64,000 bases of DNA from Streptomyces sp. 2114.4 (GCF_900187385.1 NZ_FYEY01000001.1:7254001-7318000); one strand, 5' to 3'; shown: positions 7,794 through 17,079, counted from the first letter of the stretch. A program made the numbers and translations. Notes: generated from the sequence alone by a model not told the origin.

Positions 7794-8984
7794 ATGACCC
7801 GAACCGGCAAGAATGCAACCGTCGTCATCGTGGGAGGCGGGGTCGCCGGACTCGCACTCGGCAACTTCCTTCTGCGGAAGGGAATTTCCTGCATCGTTCT
7901 GGAAAGGCACAGTCGTGACTACGTGGAGAAGCGGCAGAGGGCCGGAGCTCTCGACGCCGGCGGGGTCCGCCGGCTGCACGAGTGGGGACTGGCCGAGGCC
8001 GTCGAGGGCCCCAGCCACGGTGCCTCCGATTCGGGTGTGCCGCTGCTGGTCGAGGGGGAAATGCGGCGGTGGAGAAGGGATGACGACTCGGAGGATGCCG
8101 ACGGCGTGTTCTGCCCCCAGCAGGTCCTCGTCCAGAACCTCATCAAGGTCTTCCTCCGCGACGGTGGCGATCTGCGCTTCGGAGCCGAAGACGTTTCCCT
8201 GCACGACATCGACACCGCTAACCCTCTGGTGCGCTACCGGGACGCCGCCGGCTCGACCAAGACCGTCAGCTGTGACGTCGTCGCCGGCAGCGACGGCTTC
8301 CGTGGTGTCAGCCGGACGGCCATCCCCGATGACAGCCTCAGCTGCTCCACCCACGAGTTCGGGTACGCCTGGCTGACCGTCATGACCGAGGTGCCCGCGG
8401 ATCCGCCGGCCGTGCTGGCAGTGCACTCCCGCGGCTTCGCCGCTCAGATCACCCGCGGCCCGAGCGCCAGTCGTCTCTACCTGCAGTGCCCGCTCACCGA
8501 CACCATCGAGCAATGGCCGGACGACCGTATCTGGAACGAACTGGACGCTCGCTTCGGCGAGCCGGTAACCCCCAGGGGGCCGATCACCAGCAAGCAGGTC
8601 GTGCCGCTGCGCGGAGTGGTCTTCAGCCCCATGAGCTACGGCACGCTCTACCTTCTCGGGGACGCGGCACATCTCATCTCACCGATGAGCGCACAGGGGA
8701 TGAGTCTCGCCCTCCACGATGCCGATGTGCTCGCTCGCGCAGTCATTCACCAGGTCGAGAACCACGATTCCAGTCTGCTCGACAGCTACTCCGACACCTG
8801 CCTGGACCACACATGGCGGCAGCAGGCATCTGCAGTCTGGACGACCGAGGTCATGCACGACTCCGGTGATCCCTCCTACGAGGGGGAGTTCCGCAAGCAG
8901 ATCGCCAGGAAGAACCTGGAGCACTTGCTGGAGCCGGAGCCGCTGCAGCGAATCACCGGTCCAAGTAATGCGGAGAAGGGGTGA
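7794..8984 (+). CDS. pobA: 4-Hydroxybenzoate 3-monooxygenase-type flavoprotein
   Basis: A 396-residue single-component FAD aromatic hydroxylase, the normal length for PobA, which converts 4-hydroxybenzoate to protocatechuate with NAD(P)H and O2. It has the N-terminal dinucleotide motif VGGGVAG (13-19), the QRAGAL segment near 48 that matches PobA enzymes, the DG motif GSDGFRG, and the GD motif LLGDAAHLISPMSAQGM. The ATG at 7794 has an AAGGAG ribosome site. No protocatechuate dioxygenase genes lie beside it, so the rest of the pathway must be elsewhere. The upstream AraC gene is the candidate regulator. Confidence 0.85.
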   Translation: MTRTGKNATVVIVGGGVAGLALGNFLLRKGISCIVLERHSRDYVEKRQRAGALDAGGVRRLHEWGLAEAVEGPSHGASDSGVPLLVEGEMRRWRRDDDSEDADGVFCPQQVLVQNLIKVFLRDGGDLRFGAEDVSLHDIDTANPLVRYRDAAGSTKTVSCDVVAGSDGFRGVSRTAIPDDSLSCSTHEFGYAWLTVMTEVPADPPAVLAVHSRGFAAQITRGPSASRLYLQCPLTDTIEQWPDDRIWNELDARFGEPVTPRGPITSKQVVPLRGVVFSPMSYGTLYLLGDAAHLISPMSAQGMSLALHDADVLARAVIHQVENHDSSLLDSYSDTCLDHTWRQQASAVWTTEVMHDSGDPSYEGEFRKQIARKNLEHLLEPEPLQRITGPSNAEKG

Positions 8985-9101
8985 TGCGGCTCGCTCGGGA
9001 CCAGGCGACTGTGCGGGAAGGCGTCCCGCTCCATGGGACGCCGGGCCGCCTTCAGCGCCTCCAAGAAGCCATTTGGCACCTGTTGTGGGGATCAGGCGCC
9101 G

Positions 9102-9130
9102 GTTACCGAATTATGTCGGGAATTCGTAAC
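9102..9130. promoter_or_regulatory. A/T-rich inverted repeat upstream of a secreted-protein gene
   Basis: GTTACCGAATT and AATTCGTAAC form near-perfect arms with one bulged base around an 8-bp centre. It sits 120 bp past pobA and 120 bp before the secreted-protein gene, in an island of lower G+C. It could be an operator or a weak terminator. Confidence 0.35.
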
Positions 9131-9251
9131 GATGCCGGGTCAGGAGCAACGCGCGGGGCGGCCGCCTCATCTGGAGGGGCGGCGAGGCGCACCGGGCGCC
9201 TTCGCGAAGGGCGGGTCTTCCCAGGTGGGGGACCCGCGGGAGGGGAAGTCC

Positions 9252-9674
9252 ATGACCAGGACGAAGAAGACCGGGATCAAGACGCGGGGCGGCCGTGCGG
9301 CGGTGATCGGTGCGCTGGGTCTGGCCTCAGTGGCTCTGGCCGCCGGGCCGGCGTTCGCGAAGGGCGACGTGGACATCACGGCGCCGCGCACGGCGCAGGT
9401 CGGCAAGACCATCACGGTCAAGGCGCACGGCGACGATGACAGCGCCGGCTTCCTGCATCAGCTGTGCCTGGAGGAGAACGGCTTCGGCGAAGGGTGGCAC
9501 CAGGAGACCTGCAGCCCCGCGGTCGACGGCGATGCGCGGGTCACTGCGCACGGCACGTCCGCGCGCCGCGGCGACCTGAAGTTCCGTGCGGTGCTGTACG
9601 GCCTGACCAGCCCGCACGACCAGAAGCCCGTGCGCTTGCACGCCTCTGACGTGGTGACGGTGCACGTCCGCTGA
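9252..9674 (+). CDS. Small secreted protein of unknown function
   Basis: A 140-residue protein with a basic start, a hydrophobic core (AAVIGALGLASVALAAG) and a cleavage site AFA before KGD near residue 36, so it is probably exported by Sec. The mature part is about 104 residues. It begins with a beta-rich VDITAPRTAQVGKTITVKAHG segment like an immunoglobulin-type fold. It holds only two cysteines (CLEENG and ETCSP, about 15 residues apart), which could form one disulfide. The ATG at 9252 has a GGAGGGGA ribosome site. I do not recognise the family. Confidence 0.75.
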   Translation: MTRTKKTGIKTRGGRAAVIGALGLASVALAAGPAFAKGDVDITAPRTAQVGKTITVKAHGDDDSAGFLHQLCLEENGFGEGWHQETCSPAVDGDARVTAHGTSARRGDLKFRAVLYGLTSPHDQKPVRLHASDVVTVHVR

Positions 9675-9710
9675 ACCGACAGCGCGGCCGTGGGGACAGC
9701 CGGCATGACC

Positions 9711-9762
9711 ACTGCCCACGGCCACTGCCCACGGCCACTGTCCACGACTACTGCCCACGGCC
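9711..9762. repeat. Four 13-bp tandem repeats
   Basis: The unit ACTGCCCACGGCC occurs at 9711, 9724 and 9750. A variant, ACTGTCCACGACT, lies at 9737. The array sits between the secreted-protein gene and a terminator hairpin. No function is evident. Confidence 0.8.
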
Positions 9763-9787
9763 GCGCACCGAGTCGCTTCTCGGGAGA

Positions 9788-9816
9788 GCGCCCCGGCACC
9801 CAGGGTGCCGGGGCGC
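9788..9816. terminator. Bidirectional terminator hairpin
   Basis: GCGCCCCGGCACC (9788-9800) and GGTGCCGGGGCGC (9804-9816) are perfect 13-bp arms around a 3-base loop. It lies between two convergent genes, as expected for a shared terminator. There is no T-run, which is common in this group. Confidence 0.8.
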
Positions 9817-10009
9817 GTTGCGCGGGGAACGCGGAAGCGGCCCGGTCGTGTGATGCGGCGCCGTCGGGGACACGGCGGGCGAACTCTCCTCACGCGAACT
9901 GCGTGACATCAGCACGTGAGCTCGCGCCTCGCGGCGCGGTCGTGGCAAGGGGCGGCCCGCGTGGCCCGCAGGCCGTGCCGGCGAGCCGCCCCCCCCGGAG
10001 ACGGAGCCG

Positions 10010-11887
10010 TCAGTCCGCGGTGAGGTCCCCGGTGGCCTCGACCAGGGACTTCCGTCCGTCCTGACCGGTCATCACGAGGCGTGGTAGCCAGGGTCCCTTA
10101 CGGTCGTAGGCATGGGTGACGGCCGCTTCGTTCGTCTCCCGTTGCGTACCGTCGCCGAAGTACCAGTGGTAGTGGTACCCGGTGGCGGGCGGTTTTCCGT
10201 TCACCGTCGCCGATATGCGCACCTCACTGCCGACGGGGGCGTGCTCCGGGACGTTCAGTTGCGCCCGGGGGCCCTGCCGGGGGAGGTGGAACCAGTCGCG
10301 GACCTGCGGGTTGAGGAGAAAGGCGTCGGCGTACTGCCGGGCGCCCTCGATGTCGGGGTGCGCGACGGCCGCGGTCAGACACTGCGCCGGGGTCGGGCTG
10401 AGCTCGGGGCAGGCCCGCGTGCGCAGTGGGAACGCCGGGTCGCTCACCGGAGTGCCCCAGACCTTGGAGTCCCGGGCGAGAACGGCATTGTCCACGGTGA
10501 ACAGTCCGTCGGCGGCAACCGCGTACGGACCGTCCGTGGACGCCTTGTTGGCCGCGGACGCCGCTTGGCGGTAGGCGGCATTGGCGAGTTGTGTGTACTG
10601 CTCATAGCGCTCGGCCACCCTGCCGAGGGCTCCCCTGCAGGAAGTCAGCCGCGTCCCGGCGACTCCCGGAGTCGAGCAGGTTCGCACCGGGACCGGCGAA
10701 CTGCTGCGGCTCAGCGCATAGTAGAAATCGGCCACGATCACCTTCGGCCGCCCCGGCAGGGAATGGGCCTTCTCGATCGCCGCCTGCATCCCGCGTCCGC
10801 CGTATCCGACCTTCGCGCCGCTGAAGTAGGGGACGTCCTTGGCCGGGTTCTCCGGTGCCGCGCCGATGCCGGAGCACTCGCGCTTGACCGCCTCGGGCAC
10901 CTTCTCCGAGCCGGGGGTGATGCCGACGCCGAGGCCGAAGAAGGGATCGAGGTCGTTGATGCACCCGTTGATCACGACCAGATCGAGACCGTAGCCGCCC
11001 GCCCGTGCCTGTGCGCCCGCCTTTTCCAATTGGCAGAACACGTCCGGCGTTTGCCGGGTGACCTCGCCGAACTCCATCTCCCCGTCGCCGTCCGGGTCCT
11101 GCTTCTCCGTCGTGCGCAGACAGGCCGCGTCGTCGTTGCCCGCGGGCAGATCGGGCGCGTCGAGCACCGCGCCGGAGATCGAATAGTCCATGTTCTGATG
11201 GCCCCGACCGGTCTCCCCGCCGAGCAACTGACCCGTCAGATAAGGAAACTTCTGGTCGTGGTCCAGGCCCTGCCCCCAGACCACGGAGTCACCGACGGAT
11301 GCCACCCGCACCGGATCGCACCCCCGGCGCACCGTGTCCCGCCAGACCTTTCCGTAGTGTCCGGGGGCAGGGCTCCCGGACGAGGCGGCGAGGCGGGCGT
11401 CGACCTGCAGAGCGGTCTCGGCCGCGGGCACCTGGTCGAAGGGGATGCTGAACTCTGCTCTGCCGACAGGGGCAAACATGGCGAGGCGTCCGCCGGCCAG
11501 TTGCTTCTCACCGGCGCGCACGCGCCATTCCACGGTCGCTCCGGCCCTGGCCGCGGCGGGGTCGTAGACCTGCACCCGGCCGTGGACGGCTCCGCTGCAC
11601 ACCGGATTCGGCGTCAGGTCCACGTCGAGGACGAGGGGGAACGCCGATCCCGGCAAGGCGCTGGCCTGCGCGGCGGTGGGCAGTCCGCCGAGGAGCTGGC
11701 CGAGAAGTACGCCGACCGCAGTGACTGTGGTGAGACGCCTTGACGCCAAGCGCCTCGTCGCGGATTGCCTCGCTGCTAAACGTCTCGCCGTGATCGGGCG
11801 ACGGACTGCCCCCGGCCTGCTGGGAACGGCACTCGCCCCGGCGCCCGCCTGTTTGGGCACAACCCACCGCCACCACGCTGATGCCAT
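10010..11887 (-). CDS. Secreted SGNH/GDSL hydrolase with C-terminal PKD-like domain
   Basis: A 625-residue exported esterase/lipase-like protein. A basic N-terminus leads to a hydrophobic segment near 52-78 ending in AAQASA, a likely signal peptide. The true start may be later than the first codon. The SGNH block I is VGDSVVWGQG with Ser201, block III is GCINDLD with Asn311, and a late AHPDIEGA (about 524) supplies the His. An insertion carries a calcium-type loop, DPDGDGEMEFGE, near 264-275. Residues about 545-620 form a PKD-like beta domain (YHWYFGDGTQ). Substrate unknown; secreted polymers or lipids are likely. Confidence 0.82.
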   Translation of the reverse strand: MASAWWRWVVPKQAGAGASAVPSRPGAVRRPITARRLAARQSATRRLASRRLTTVTAVGVLLGQLLGGLPTAAQASALPGSAFPLVLDVDLTPNPVCSGAVHGRVQVYDPAAARAGATVEWRVRAGEKQLAGGRLAMFAPVGRAEFSIPFDQVPAAETALQVDARLAASSGSPAPGHYGKVWRDTVRRGCDPVRVASVGDSVVWGQGLDHDQKFPYLTGQLLGGETGRGHQNMDYSISGAVLDAPDLPAGNDDAACLRTTEKQDPDGDGEMEFGEVTRQTPDVFCQLEKAGAQARAGGYGLDLVVINGCINDLDPFFGLGVGITPGSEKVPEAVKRECSGIGAAPENPAKDVPYFSGAKVGYGGRGMQAAIEKAHSLPGRPKVIVADFYYALSRSSSPVPVRTCSTPGVAGTRLTSCRGALGRVAERYEQYTQLANAAYRQAASAANKASTDGPYAVAADGLFTVDNAVLARDSKVWGTPVSDPAFPLRTRACPELSPTPAQCLTAAVAHPDIEGARQYADAFLLNPQVRDWFHLPRQGPRAQLNVPEHAPVGSEVRISATVNGKPPATGYHYHWYFGDGTQRETNEAAVTHAYDRKGPWLPRLVMTGQDGRKSLVEATGDLTAD

Positions 11888-12179
11888 GCCAACTCCTGTG
11901 CTGTCGCTGCCATTTCAGTCGGCGCGGGATCCGCTGCACCCCGCACCGGTAGGGATGATGGCACTCGGGAGACCGGTATGGGCTGCGGACGGGTCGGCTG
12001 CTGAGTGAGAGTGATCACTTACCGGCAGTTACTGGCCAGGCCTGCGATGCGGTGCCGGCGGCATGGTGCTTCTCGGGGGCGACGTCGCGGGCGGCAGTCG
12101 CGCCGGGGTGGGGGGCCTGGGGGCGGCCTGGGGGTGGCCTGGGTGGCGATGCGGCTCGCGGCGGGCGGGTGTGCGTGGG
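11888..12179. other. Intergenic region with G-rich repeats
   Basis: About 290 bp upstream of the SGNH hydrolase gene, which should hold its promoter. Imperfect GGCCTGGGGG repeats run through about 12110-12150, just past the end of the TetR gene. No gene is seen. Confidence 0.5.
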
Positions 12180-12758
12180 TCACGCGCCGGGAGCGCCGGC
12201 CCGCAGTCCGTCCATGACCAGGTCCAGGAGTCGTCCGGCGCGCGACTGCCAGTCGCCGTGGGGGTCGAGCTGCCAGAGGCCGGCGATGGCGAGTACGAAG
12301 TCGTCGGGGGTCACGCCCGGACGGATGGTTCCGGCCTCCTCGTTCGCCTGCAGCAGGAGGCTGACGGCCGAGGTGACGGGGCCGTGCCCCAGACCGGCCA
12401 GGGCGTTCTGCTCGCTGGTGGCCCTGCGCATCGCGTCGGCCAGGCCGGCCTTGGCCATGGCGTACTGGGCGAGGCGGTCCATCCACTCCCGCAGGGCCTG
12501 GTCGGGCGTACGGGTCGCCAGCAACTGGGCCGCGGTGTCGGCGACCTGCTGGACTTCGTAGCGGTAGACCTCCAGGACCAGAGACTCGCGGTTGGGGAAG
12601 TGGCGGTAGAAGGTCCCCTGTCCGACGCAGGCCTTCTTCGCGATGGAGCTCAGCGGGGCATCGGCCGACTGGGTCAGCTCCTCCAGCGCGACTTCCAGGA
12701 TGCGTTCGCGATTCCGTTGCGCGTCCGAGCGCAGGGGCGCGTCCTTTTTCTGCTGCAC
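12180..12758 (-). CDS. TetR-family repressor facing the first molybdenum hydroxylase operon
   Basis: A 192-residue TetR-family protein. The N-terminal HTH (about 15-60) contains RERILEVALEELTQ, ISSIAKKACVGQGTFYRHFPN-like spacing and the FYRHF core. The C-terminal part is the variable ligand/dimer domain. Start ATG at 12758. Two identical 12-bp palindromes lie in the region it shares with the divergent operon, so it probably represses itself and that operon. The inducer is unknown but may be a substrate of the hydroxylase. Confidence 0.88.
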   Translation of the reverse strand: MQQKKDAPLRSDAQRNRERILEVALEELTQSADAPLSSIAKKACVGQGTFYRHFPNRESLVLEVYRYEVQQVADTAAQLLATRTPDQALREWMDRLAQYAMAKAGLADAMRRATSEQNALAGLGHGPVTSAVSLLLQANEEAGTIRPGVTPDDFVLAIAGLWQLDPHGDWQSRAGRLLDLVMDGLRAGAPGA

Positions 12759-12798
12759 TCGTCCTCCTTCCGGAAATCAGCGAGGGCCGGCCTTGCTA

Positions 12799-12844
12799 AC
12801 CGGACAGTTGTCCGGTACGTTGTGAAGGTAATGGACAGTTGTCC
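12799..12844. promoter_or_regulatory. Twin TetR operators, 31 bp apart
   Basis: GGACAGTTGTCC occurs twice, at 12802-12813 and 12833-12844. The first copy extends to ACCGGACA-N2-TGTCCGGT (12799-12816). The centres are 31 bp apart, close to three helical turns, so two dimers would bind the same face. The pair sits 41-86 bp upstream of the tetR start. Confidence 0.75.
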
Positions 12845-13129
12845 GCTTAGGTCCACCATAGCGGCAGATTCGGCCGGTGTGGACGACCGGTGGCCACTGT
12901 GACCTGCCTACCGTCCAGCGCCTTCGCCGCCGGCGCTCCGAACCGGCGCCGCCCGCACCCTGCCGCCTCTTCCTCCACCGTCTTCCGAACTGTCCCCGGG
13001 ATGCTCCGTCGTCCGGCGCTCCGGCTCCCGAGGGACAGGGACCGCTCGGCCTCCGGGCCGGCCACGTCGGCCTCGGGGCCCACGCCCCGACGCCCACCGC
13101 GCCTCCCATACGCGAAAGAAGGCTGAACC

Positions 13130-13768
13130 ATGGCCCTATCGACGTCCAGCGCCATCACCCTGAACATCAACGGCGAGAAACACACGCTGCCCGTCGACCA
13201 CCGCACCACTCTCCTCGACGCACTGCGCGAGCACCTCGATCTGACAGGTACCAAAAAGGGCTGTGACCACGGCCAGTGCGGCGCTTGTACGGTCCTGCTC
13301 GACGGACGCCGGGCCGTCGCGTGCCTGCAGCTCGCGGTGGCCGCCGAGGGGCGCGTGATCACCACCATCGAGGGCGTGGCGGAGGGCGAGCAACTGCATC
13401 CGGTGCAGCAGGCGTTCCTCGATCTGGACGGCTATCAGTGCGGCTACTGCACACCGGGTCAGATCTGCTCCGCGATCGCGGTGATCGAGGAGCATGCGGC
13501 GGGCTGGCCGAGTGCCGTGAGTGCGGACGTACGGCCCGAGGCGGGGGTGCCGCCGCTCACCGCCGATGAGATCCGGGAGCGGATGAGCGGCAACCTGTGC
13601 CGCTGTGGCGCCTATGTGTCGATCGTGCAGGCGGTCGCGCAGGCGGCGCGGGCCGGTGCGGCGTCTGCCCCACCCGGCCCGCGGCAGGAAGACGGCCCCT
13701 CCGCGGCTGCCGGCACGGGCGAAGCGGACGGCGCGGGCAACGCGGGCGACGCGGAGGTGACGGCATGA
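13130..13768 (+). CDS. paoA: PaoA/YagT-type 2Fe-2S subunit of a molybdenum hydroxylase
   Basis: A 212-residue electron-transfer subunit with two [2Fe-2S] clusters. The plant-type cluster ligands are Cys45, Cys50, Cys53 (CDHGQCGAC) and Cys65. The second cluster uses Cys104, Cys107 (CGYCTPGQ) and Cys157, Cys159 (CRC). It has no Tat signal, unlike the E. coli PaoA, so this enzyme should be cytoplasmic. The last 45 residues are a Gly/Ala/Glu-rich tail not needed for the fold. ATGA overlap couples it to the FAD subunit gene. The complex oxidises aldehydes or N-heterocycles with molybdopterin; the substrate is unknown. Confidence 0.9.
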   Translation: MALSTSSAITLNINGEKHTLPVDHRTTLLDALREHLDLTGTKKGCDHGQCGACTVLLDGRRAVACLQLAVAAEGRVITTIEGVAEGEQLHPVQQAFLDLDGYQCGYCTPGQICSAIAVIEEHAAGWPSAVSADVRPEAGVPPLTADEIRERMSGNLCRCGAYVSIVQAVAQAARAGAASAPPGPRQEDGPSAAAGTGEADGAGNAGDAEVTA

Positions 13769-14757
13769 GGGAGTTCGGTTATCAGCGCGTGTTCGACGTC
13801 CCCGGCGCGGTCGCCCTGCTCGGCTCCGATCCCGAGGCGCGCGCGCTCGGTGGTGGCACCAATCTCGTCGACCTGATGAAGGCCGGGGTGGAGCGGCCCG
13901 CGCTGCTCATCGACGTACGGGACCTCCCCCTCGACCGGATCGAGGCCGGGGCCGGCGGCAGTCTGCGCATCGGCGCGACCGTCACCAACAGCGAGCTCGC
14001 CGCCCATCCCGAAGTGCGGCGCCGCTACCCGGCGTTGGCGCAGGCCATCCTGTCCGGCGCCTCGGGGCAGTTGCGCAATATGGCCACGGTCGGCGGGAAT
14101 CTGCTCCAGCGCACCCGCTGTGGCTACTTCACCGATGCGACCAAGCCGTGCAACAAGCGGGATCCCGGCAGCGGCTGTCCCGCCATCGAGGGCGAACACC
14201 ACAACCACGCAATCCTGGGCGCCTCCGCACACTGTGTGGCCATCCACCCGTCGGATATGGGGGTGGCCCTCACCGCCTTCGATGCCGTCGTCCGGTACGA
14301 AACGGCGGACGGACCGGCGGAGTTGCCACTGGCGGAGTTCTATCGTCCGGTGGGCGCGACCCCGCATCTGGAGACGGCGCTGCCGCCCGGTGCGCTGATC
14401 ACCGGCATCACCCTGCCGCCGGCCCCCGTTGCCGCGGTCTCCCGCTACCGGAAGGTGCGTGAGCGCGCGTCGTACGCGTTCGCCATCGGCTCGATCGCCG
14501 CCGCCCTCGATGTCCGGGAGGGAGCCGTCCACGAGGTCCGTCTCGCCTTCGGGGCGGTGGCGTCCCGGCCGTGGCGGGCCCGGGAAGCCGAGCGGGTGCT
14601 GACCGGGGGACCGGCGAGCGCCGACGCCTTCGCCGCCGCCGCGGATGCCGAACTGTCGGCCGCCCGGACGCTGCCCCACAACGGATACAAGGTGACCCTG
14701 ATGCGCAACCTCGTCGTGGCCGTGCTGTCCGAACTCGCCGAGGAGGCCGCCCGATGA
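13765..14757 (+). CDS. paoB: PaoB/YagS-type FAD and 4Fe-4S subunit
   Basis: A 330-residue FAD subunit of the CO-dehydrogenase-flavoprotein fold. The FAD loop is LGGGTNLVDLMK, and the second FAD motif is SGASGQLRNMATVGGN. Four Cys in the insertion (Cys119, Cys129, Cys138, Cys157; seen as QRTRCGYF, KPCNK, GSGCPA and AHCVA) match the extra [4Fe-4S] cluster of the PaoB branch, which ordinary xanthine dehydrogenases lack. It overlaps paoA and paoC by ATGA at both ends, so the three form a tightly coupled operon. Confidence 0.9.
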   Translation: MREFGYQRVFDVPGAVALLGSDPEARALGGGTNLVDLMKAGVERPALLIDVRDLPLDRIEAGAGGSLRIGATVTNSELAAHPEVRRRYPALAQAILSGASGQLRNMATVGGNLLQRTRCGYFTDATKPCNKRDPGSGCPAIEGEHHNHAILGASAHCVAIHPSDMGVALTAFDAVVRYETADGPAELPLAEFYRPVGATPHLETALPPGALITGITLPPAPVAAVSRYRKVRERASYAFAIGSIAAALDVREGAVHEVRLAFGAVASRPWRAREAERVLTGGPASADAFAAAADAELSAARTLPHNGYKVTLMRNLVVAVLSELAEEAAR

Positions 14758-16901
14758 CCACGACGACGGAAAGCCTCGCGGTGACGCCGGCCTCCGGCAC
14801 CGCCCACACCCGTCTGGAGGGCCGGGACAAAGTCACCGGGGCCGCACGCTACGCGGGTGAGATCCCCTTCGCCGAACTCGCCCACGGATGGCTGGTGTTG
14901 TCCACCATCGCCCGCGGCCGCCTCCGCTCCGTGGAGTCCGGCCCCGTACTCGCCATGCCCGGTGTCCTCGCCGTCCTGCACCACGGCAACGCCCCGCGAC
15001 TCAACGGTGACTACACCAATGGCTTCGGGACGGCCGAGCCGATCCTTCAGGTCTTCCAGCACGACCGTGTGCCGCACGCCGGCTGGCCGGTCGCGCTGGT
15101 CGTCGCCGAAACCTCCGAGCAGGCCAGGGAAGCCGCCGAAACTCTGGTGGTCCACTACGACGAGGAGCCGCACGACATCGCCTTCTCCCCCGGACGACCG
15201 GGGGTGCGCACACCGGATGGTTCCCCCGGCACGCCGACGGAGACGCAGAAGGGGGACCTGGCGGCCGAGCTGGCCGCGTCCTCCGTGGTCGTGGACGCGG
15301 AATACAGCACCCCGGAAGAGCATCACAGCCCGCTGGAGCCGCATGCGGCGATGGCGCGCTGGGACAGCGGCCGGCTCGAAGTCGTCGACTCCAACCAGGG
15401 CAGCAGGTTCGTCTCGGAGGAGCTGGCGAAGCTGTTCTCGCTCGATCCGGCCTCGGTGCGGGTGCGGTCCGAGCACGTCGGCGGCGCCTTCGGGGCGAAG
15501 GCGACCCGTCCGCATGTGGTGCTCGCCGCCATGGCGGCAACCGTTCTCCACCGCCCCGTCCGGGTCGTACTGACCCGACGGCAGATGTTCTCCGTCATCG
15601 GCTACCGGAGCCCCACGGTGCAGCGGGTCAGACTCGGCGCCGACACCGACGGGCGGCTGCGCGCCTTCGACCACCAGGCGCAGTGCCTCACCTCGACCGT
15701 CCATGAATTCGTCGAGCGGAGCGCGCAGTTCGGACGGGTGCTGTACGACGCGGACGCGCACCACACCGTCGACCGTGTCGTACCGCTCGATGTGCCGACA
15801 CCGAGCTGGATGCGTGCGCCGGGCAAGGCCCCGGGCTCGTTCGCCCTGGAGTCCGCGCTCGACGAGCTCGCCGAGAAGTGCGATATGGACCCGATCGCGC
15901 TGCGGGTACGCAATGAACCGGAGGTGGGACCCCTCTCCGGTCTGCCGTTCAGCAGCCGTAATCTGCTGGCCTGCTTTCAGGAGGGTGCCGCACGCTTCGG
16001 CTGGGCGGGCCGGGACCCACGCCCCGGCACCCGCCGCGAAGGACGCTGGCTGCTGGGCACCGGCACGGCTGCGTCCACCTTTCCCTCGGCGGCCGCCCCG
16101 TCCACGGCGGCCGTGACGGCCGAGGCGGACGGCACGTTCACCGTACGGATCACCGCGGCGGACGTCGGGACCGGCGCACGGACCGCGCTGGCCCTGATCG
16201 CCGCGGACGCGCTGGGGGTGGAGCCGGCGCGCATCCGCATAAGGATCGCGGACAGCGACTTCGGCCCCGCGATGGTCGCCGGCGGATCGATGGGCACCCG
16301 CTCCTGGGGCTGGGCCATCACGCTCGCGGTGCGCGGGCTGAAGGAACAACTGGCCCTGGGTGGGGTCATCCCGCCGCAAGGGATCACGGCACGGGCGGAC
16401 ACCGGCGAGGCCATCGGCGCGCTGGCGAAGAAGGAACGGCACTCCTACGGGGCGCAGTTCGCCGAAGTCGCGGTGGACGTCACCAGCGGTGAGGTACGCG
16501 TACGACGGATGCTCGGCATCTTCGCCGCGGGCCGGATCATCAATCCGCTGACCGCACGCAGCCAATTCATCGGCGGTATGACCTGGGGCCTTTCCATGGC
16601 GCTGCACGAGGAGGCGGTCAGGGATCCGGCGTCGGGCGGCCACGTCGGCGCCGACCTCGCGGGCTACCACTTCGCCGCGCACGCCGATGTACCGCTCATC
16701 GAAGCGGACTGGGTGGACGACCCGGACGAAGACGACCCGGTCGGGATCAAGGGCATCGGCGAGATCGGGATCGTGGGAGCCGCGGCGGCCATCGCCAACG
16801 CGGTCTGGCACGCGACCGGTGTACGCCACCGGAACCTGCCGATCCGTCCGGACCGTGTCCTGCTGGCGGGAGTCGGGATCGGGAACAACGGAGCCGGCTG
16901 A
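14754..16901 (+). CDS. paoC: PaoC/YagR-type molybdopterin-binding catalytic subunit
   Basis: A 715-residue large subunit of the xanthine oxidase family, binding the molybdenum cofactor (probably the cytosine dinucleotide form, as in E. coli PaoC; inferred). It has the GGAFGAKAT cofactor loop, RAPGKAPGSFALE, and near the C-terminus GIKGIGEIGI with the catalytic Glu that activates the Mo-ligand. The ATG at 14754 overlaps the paoB stop; the longer open frame upstream lies inside paoB. Substrate not predictable. Confidence 0.9.
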   Translation: MTTTTESLAVTPASGTAHTRLEGRDKVTGAARYAGEIPFAELAHGWLVLSTIARGRLRSVESGPVLAMPGVLAVLHHGNAPRLNGDYTNGFGTAEPILQVFQHDRVPHAGWPVALVVAETSEQAREAAETLVVHYDEEPHDIAFSPGRPGVRTPDGSPGTPTETQKGDLAAELAASSVVVDAEYSTPEEHHSPLEPHAAMARWDSGRLEVVDSNQGSRFVSEELAKLFSLDPASVRVRSEHVGGAFGAKATRPHVVLAAMAATVLHRPVRVVLTRRQMFSVIGYRSPTVQRVRLGADTDGRLRAFDHQAQCLTSTVHEFVERSAQFGRVLYDADAHHTVDRVVPLDVPTPSWMRAPGKAPGSFALESALDELAEKCDMDPIALRVRNEPEVGPLSGLPFSSRNLLACFQEGAARFGWAGRDPRPGTRREGRWLLGTGTAASTFPSAAAPSTAAVTAEADGTFTVRITAADVGTGARTALALIAADALGVEPARIRIRIADSDFGPAMVAGGSMGTRSWGWAITLAVRGLKEQLALGGVIPPQGITARADTGEAIGALAKKERHSYGAQFAEVAVDVTSGEVRVRRMLGIFAAGRIINPLTARSQFIGGMTWGLSMALHEEAVRDPASGGHVGADLAGYHFAAHADVPLIEADWVDDPDEDDPVGIKGIGEIGIVGAAAAIANAVWHATGVRHRNLPIRPDRVLLAGVGIGNNGAG

Positions 16902-16909
16902 GCCCACAG

Positions 16910-17079
16910 GGACGTCCGGGCTCGGCTCCGGTCCTGCACGGGCGTCCGGGCTCTCCGGTCTTTCCCGGGCGTCCGGGTTCGGTTGCAGTCCTGCACGGGC
17001 GTCCCGGTTCGGCTCCCGTTCTGCACGGACGTGCGTGCTCGGTGCCGTCGCACACGGGCGTCCGGGCTCGATGACGTCC
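16910..17079. repeat. About six imperfect 30-bp tandem repeats between paoC and xdhC
   Basis: Units starting GGGCGTCCGGGCTCGG or close variants begin at 16910, 16940, 16967, 16997, 17027 and 17056. Each is 27-30 bp and most end TCCTGCAC or TTCTGCAC. They fill nearly all of the 246-bp gap between paoC and the xdhC start. Since 30 is a multiple of 3, several frames stay open across them, but no gene is supported. Confidence 0.75.
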
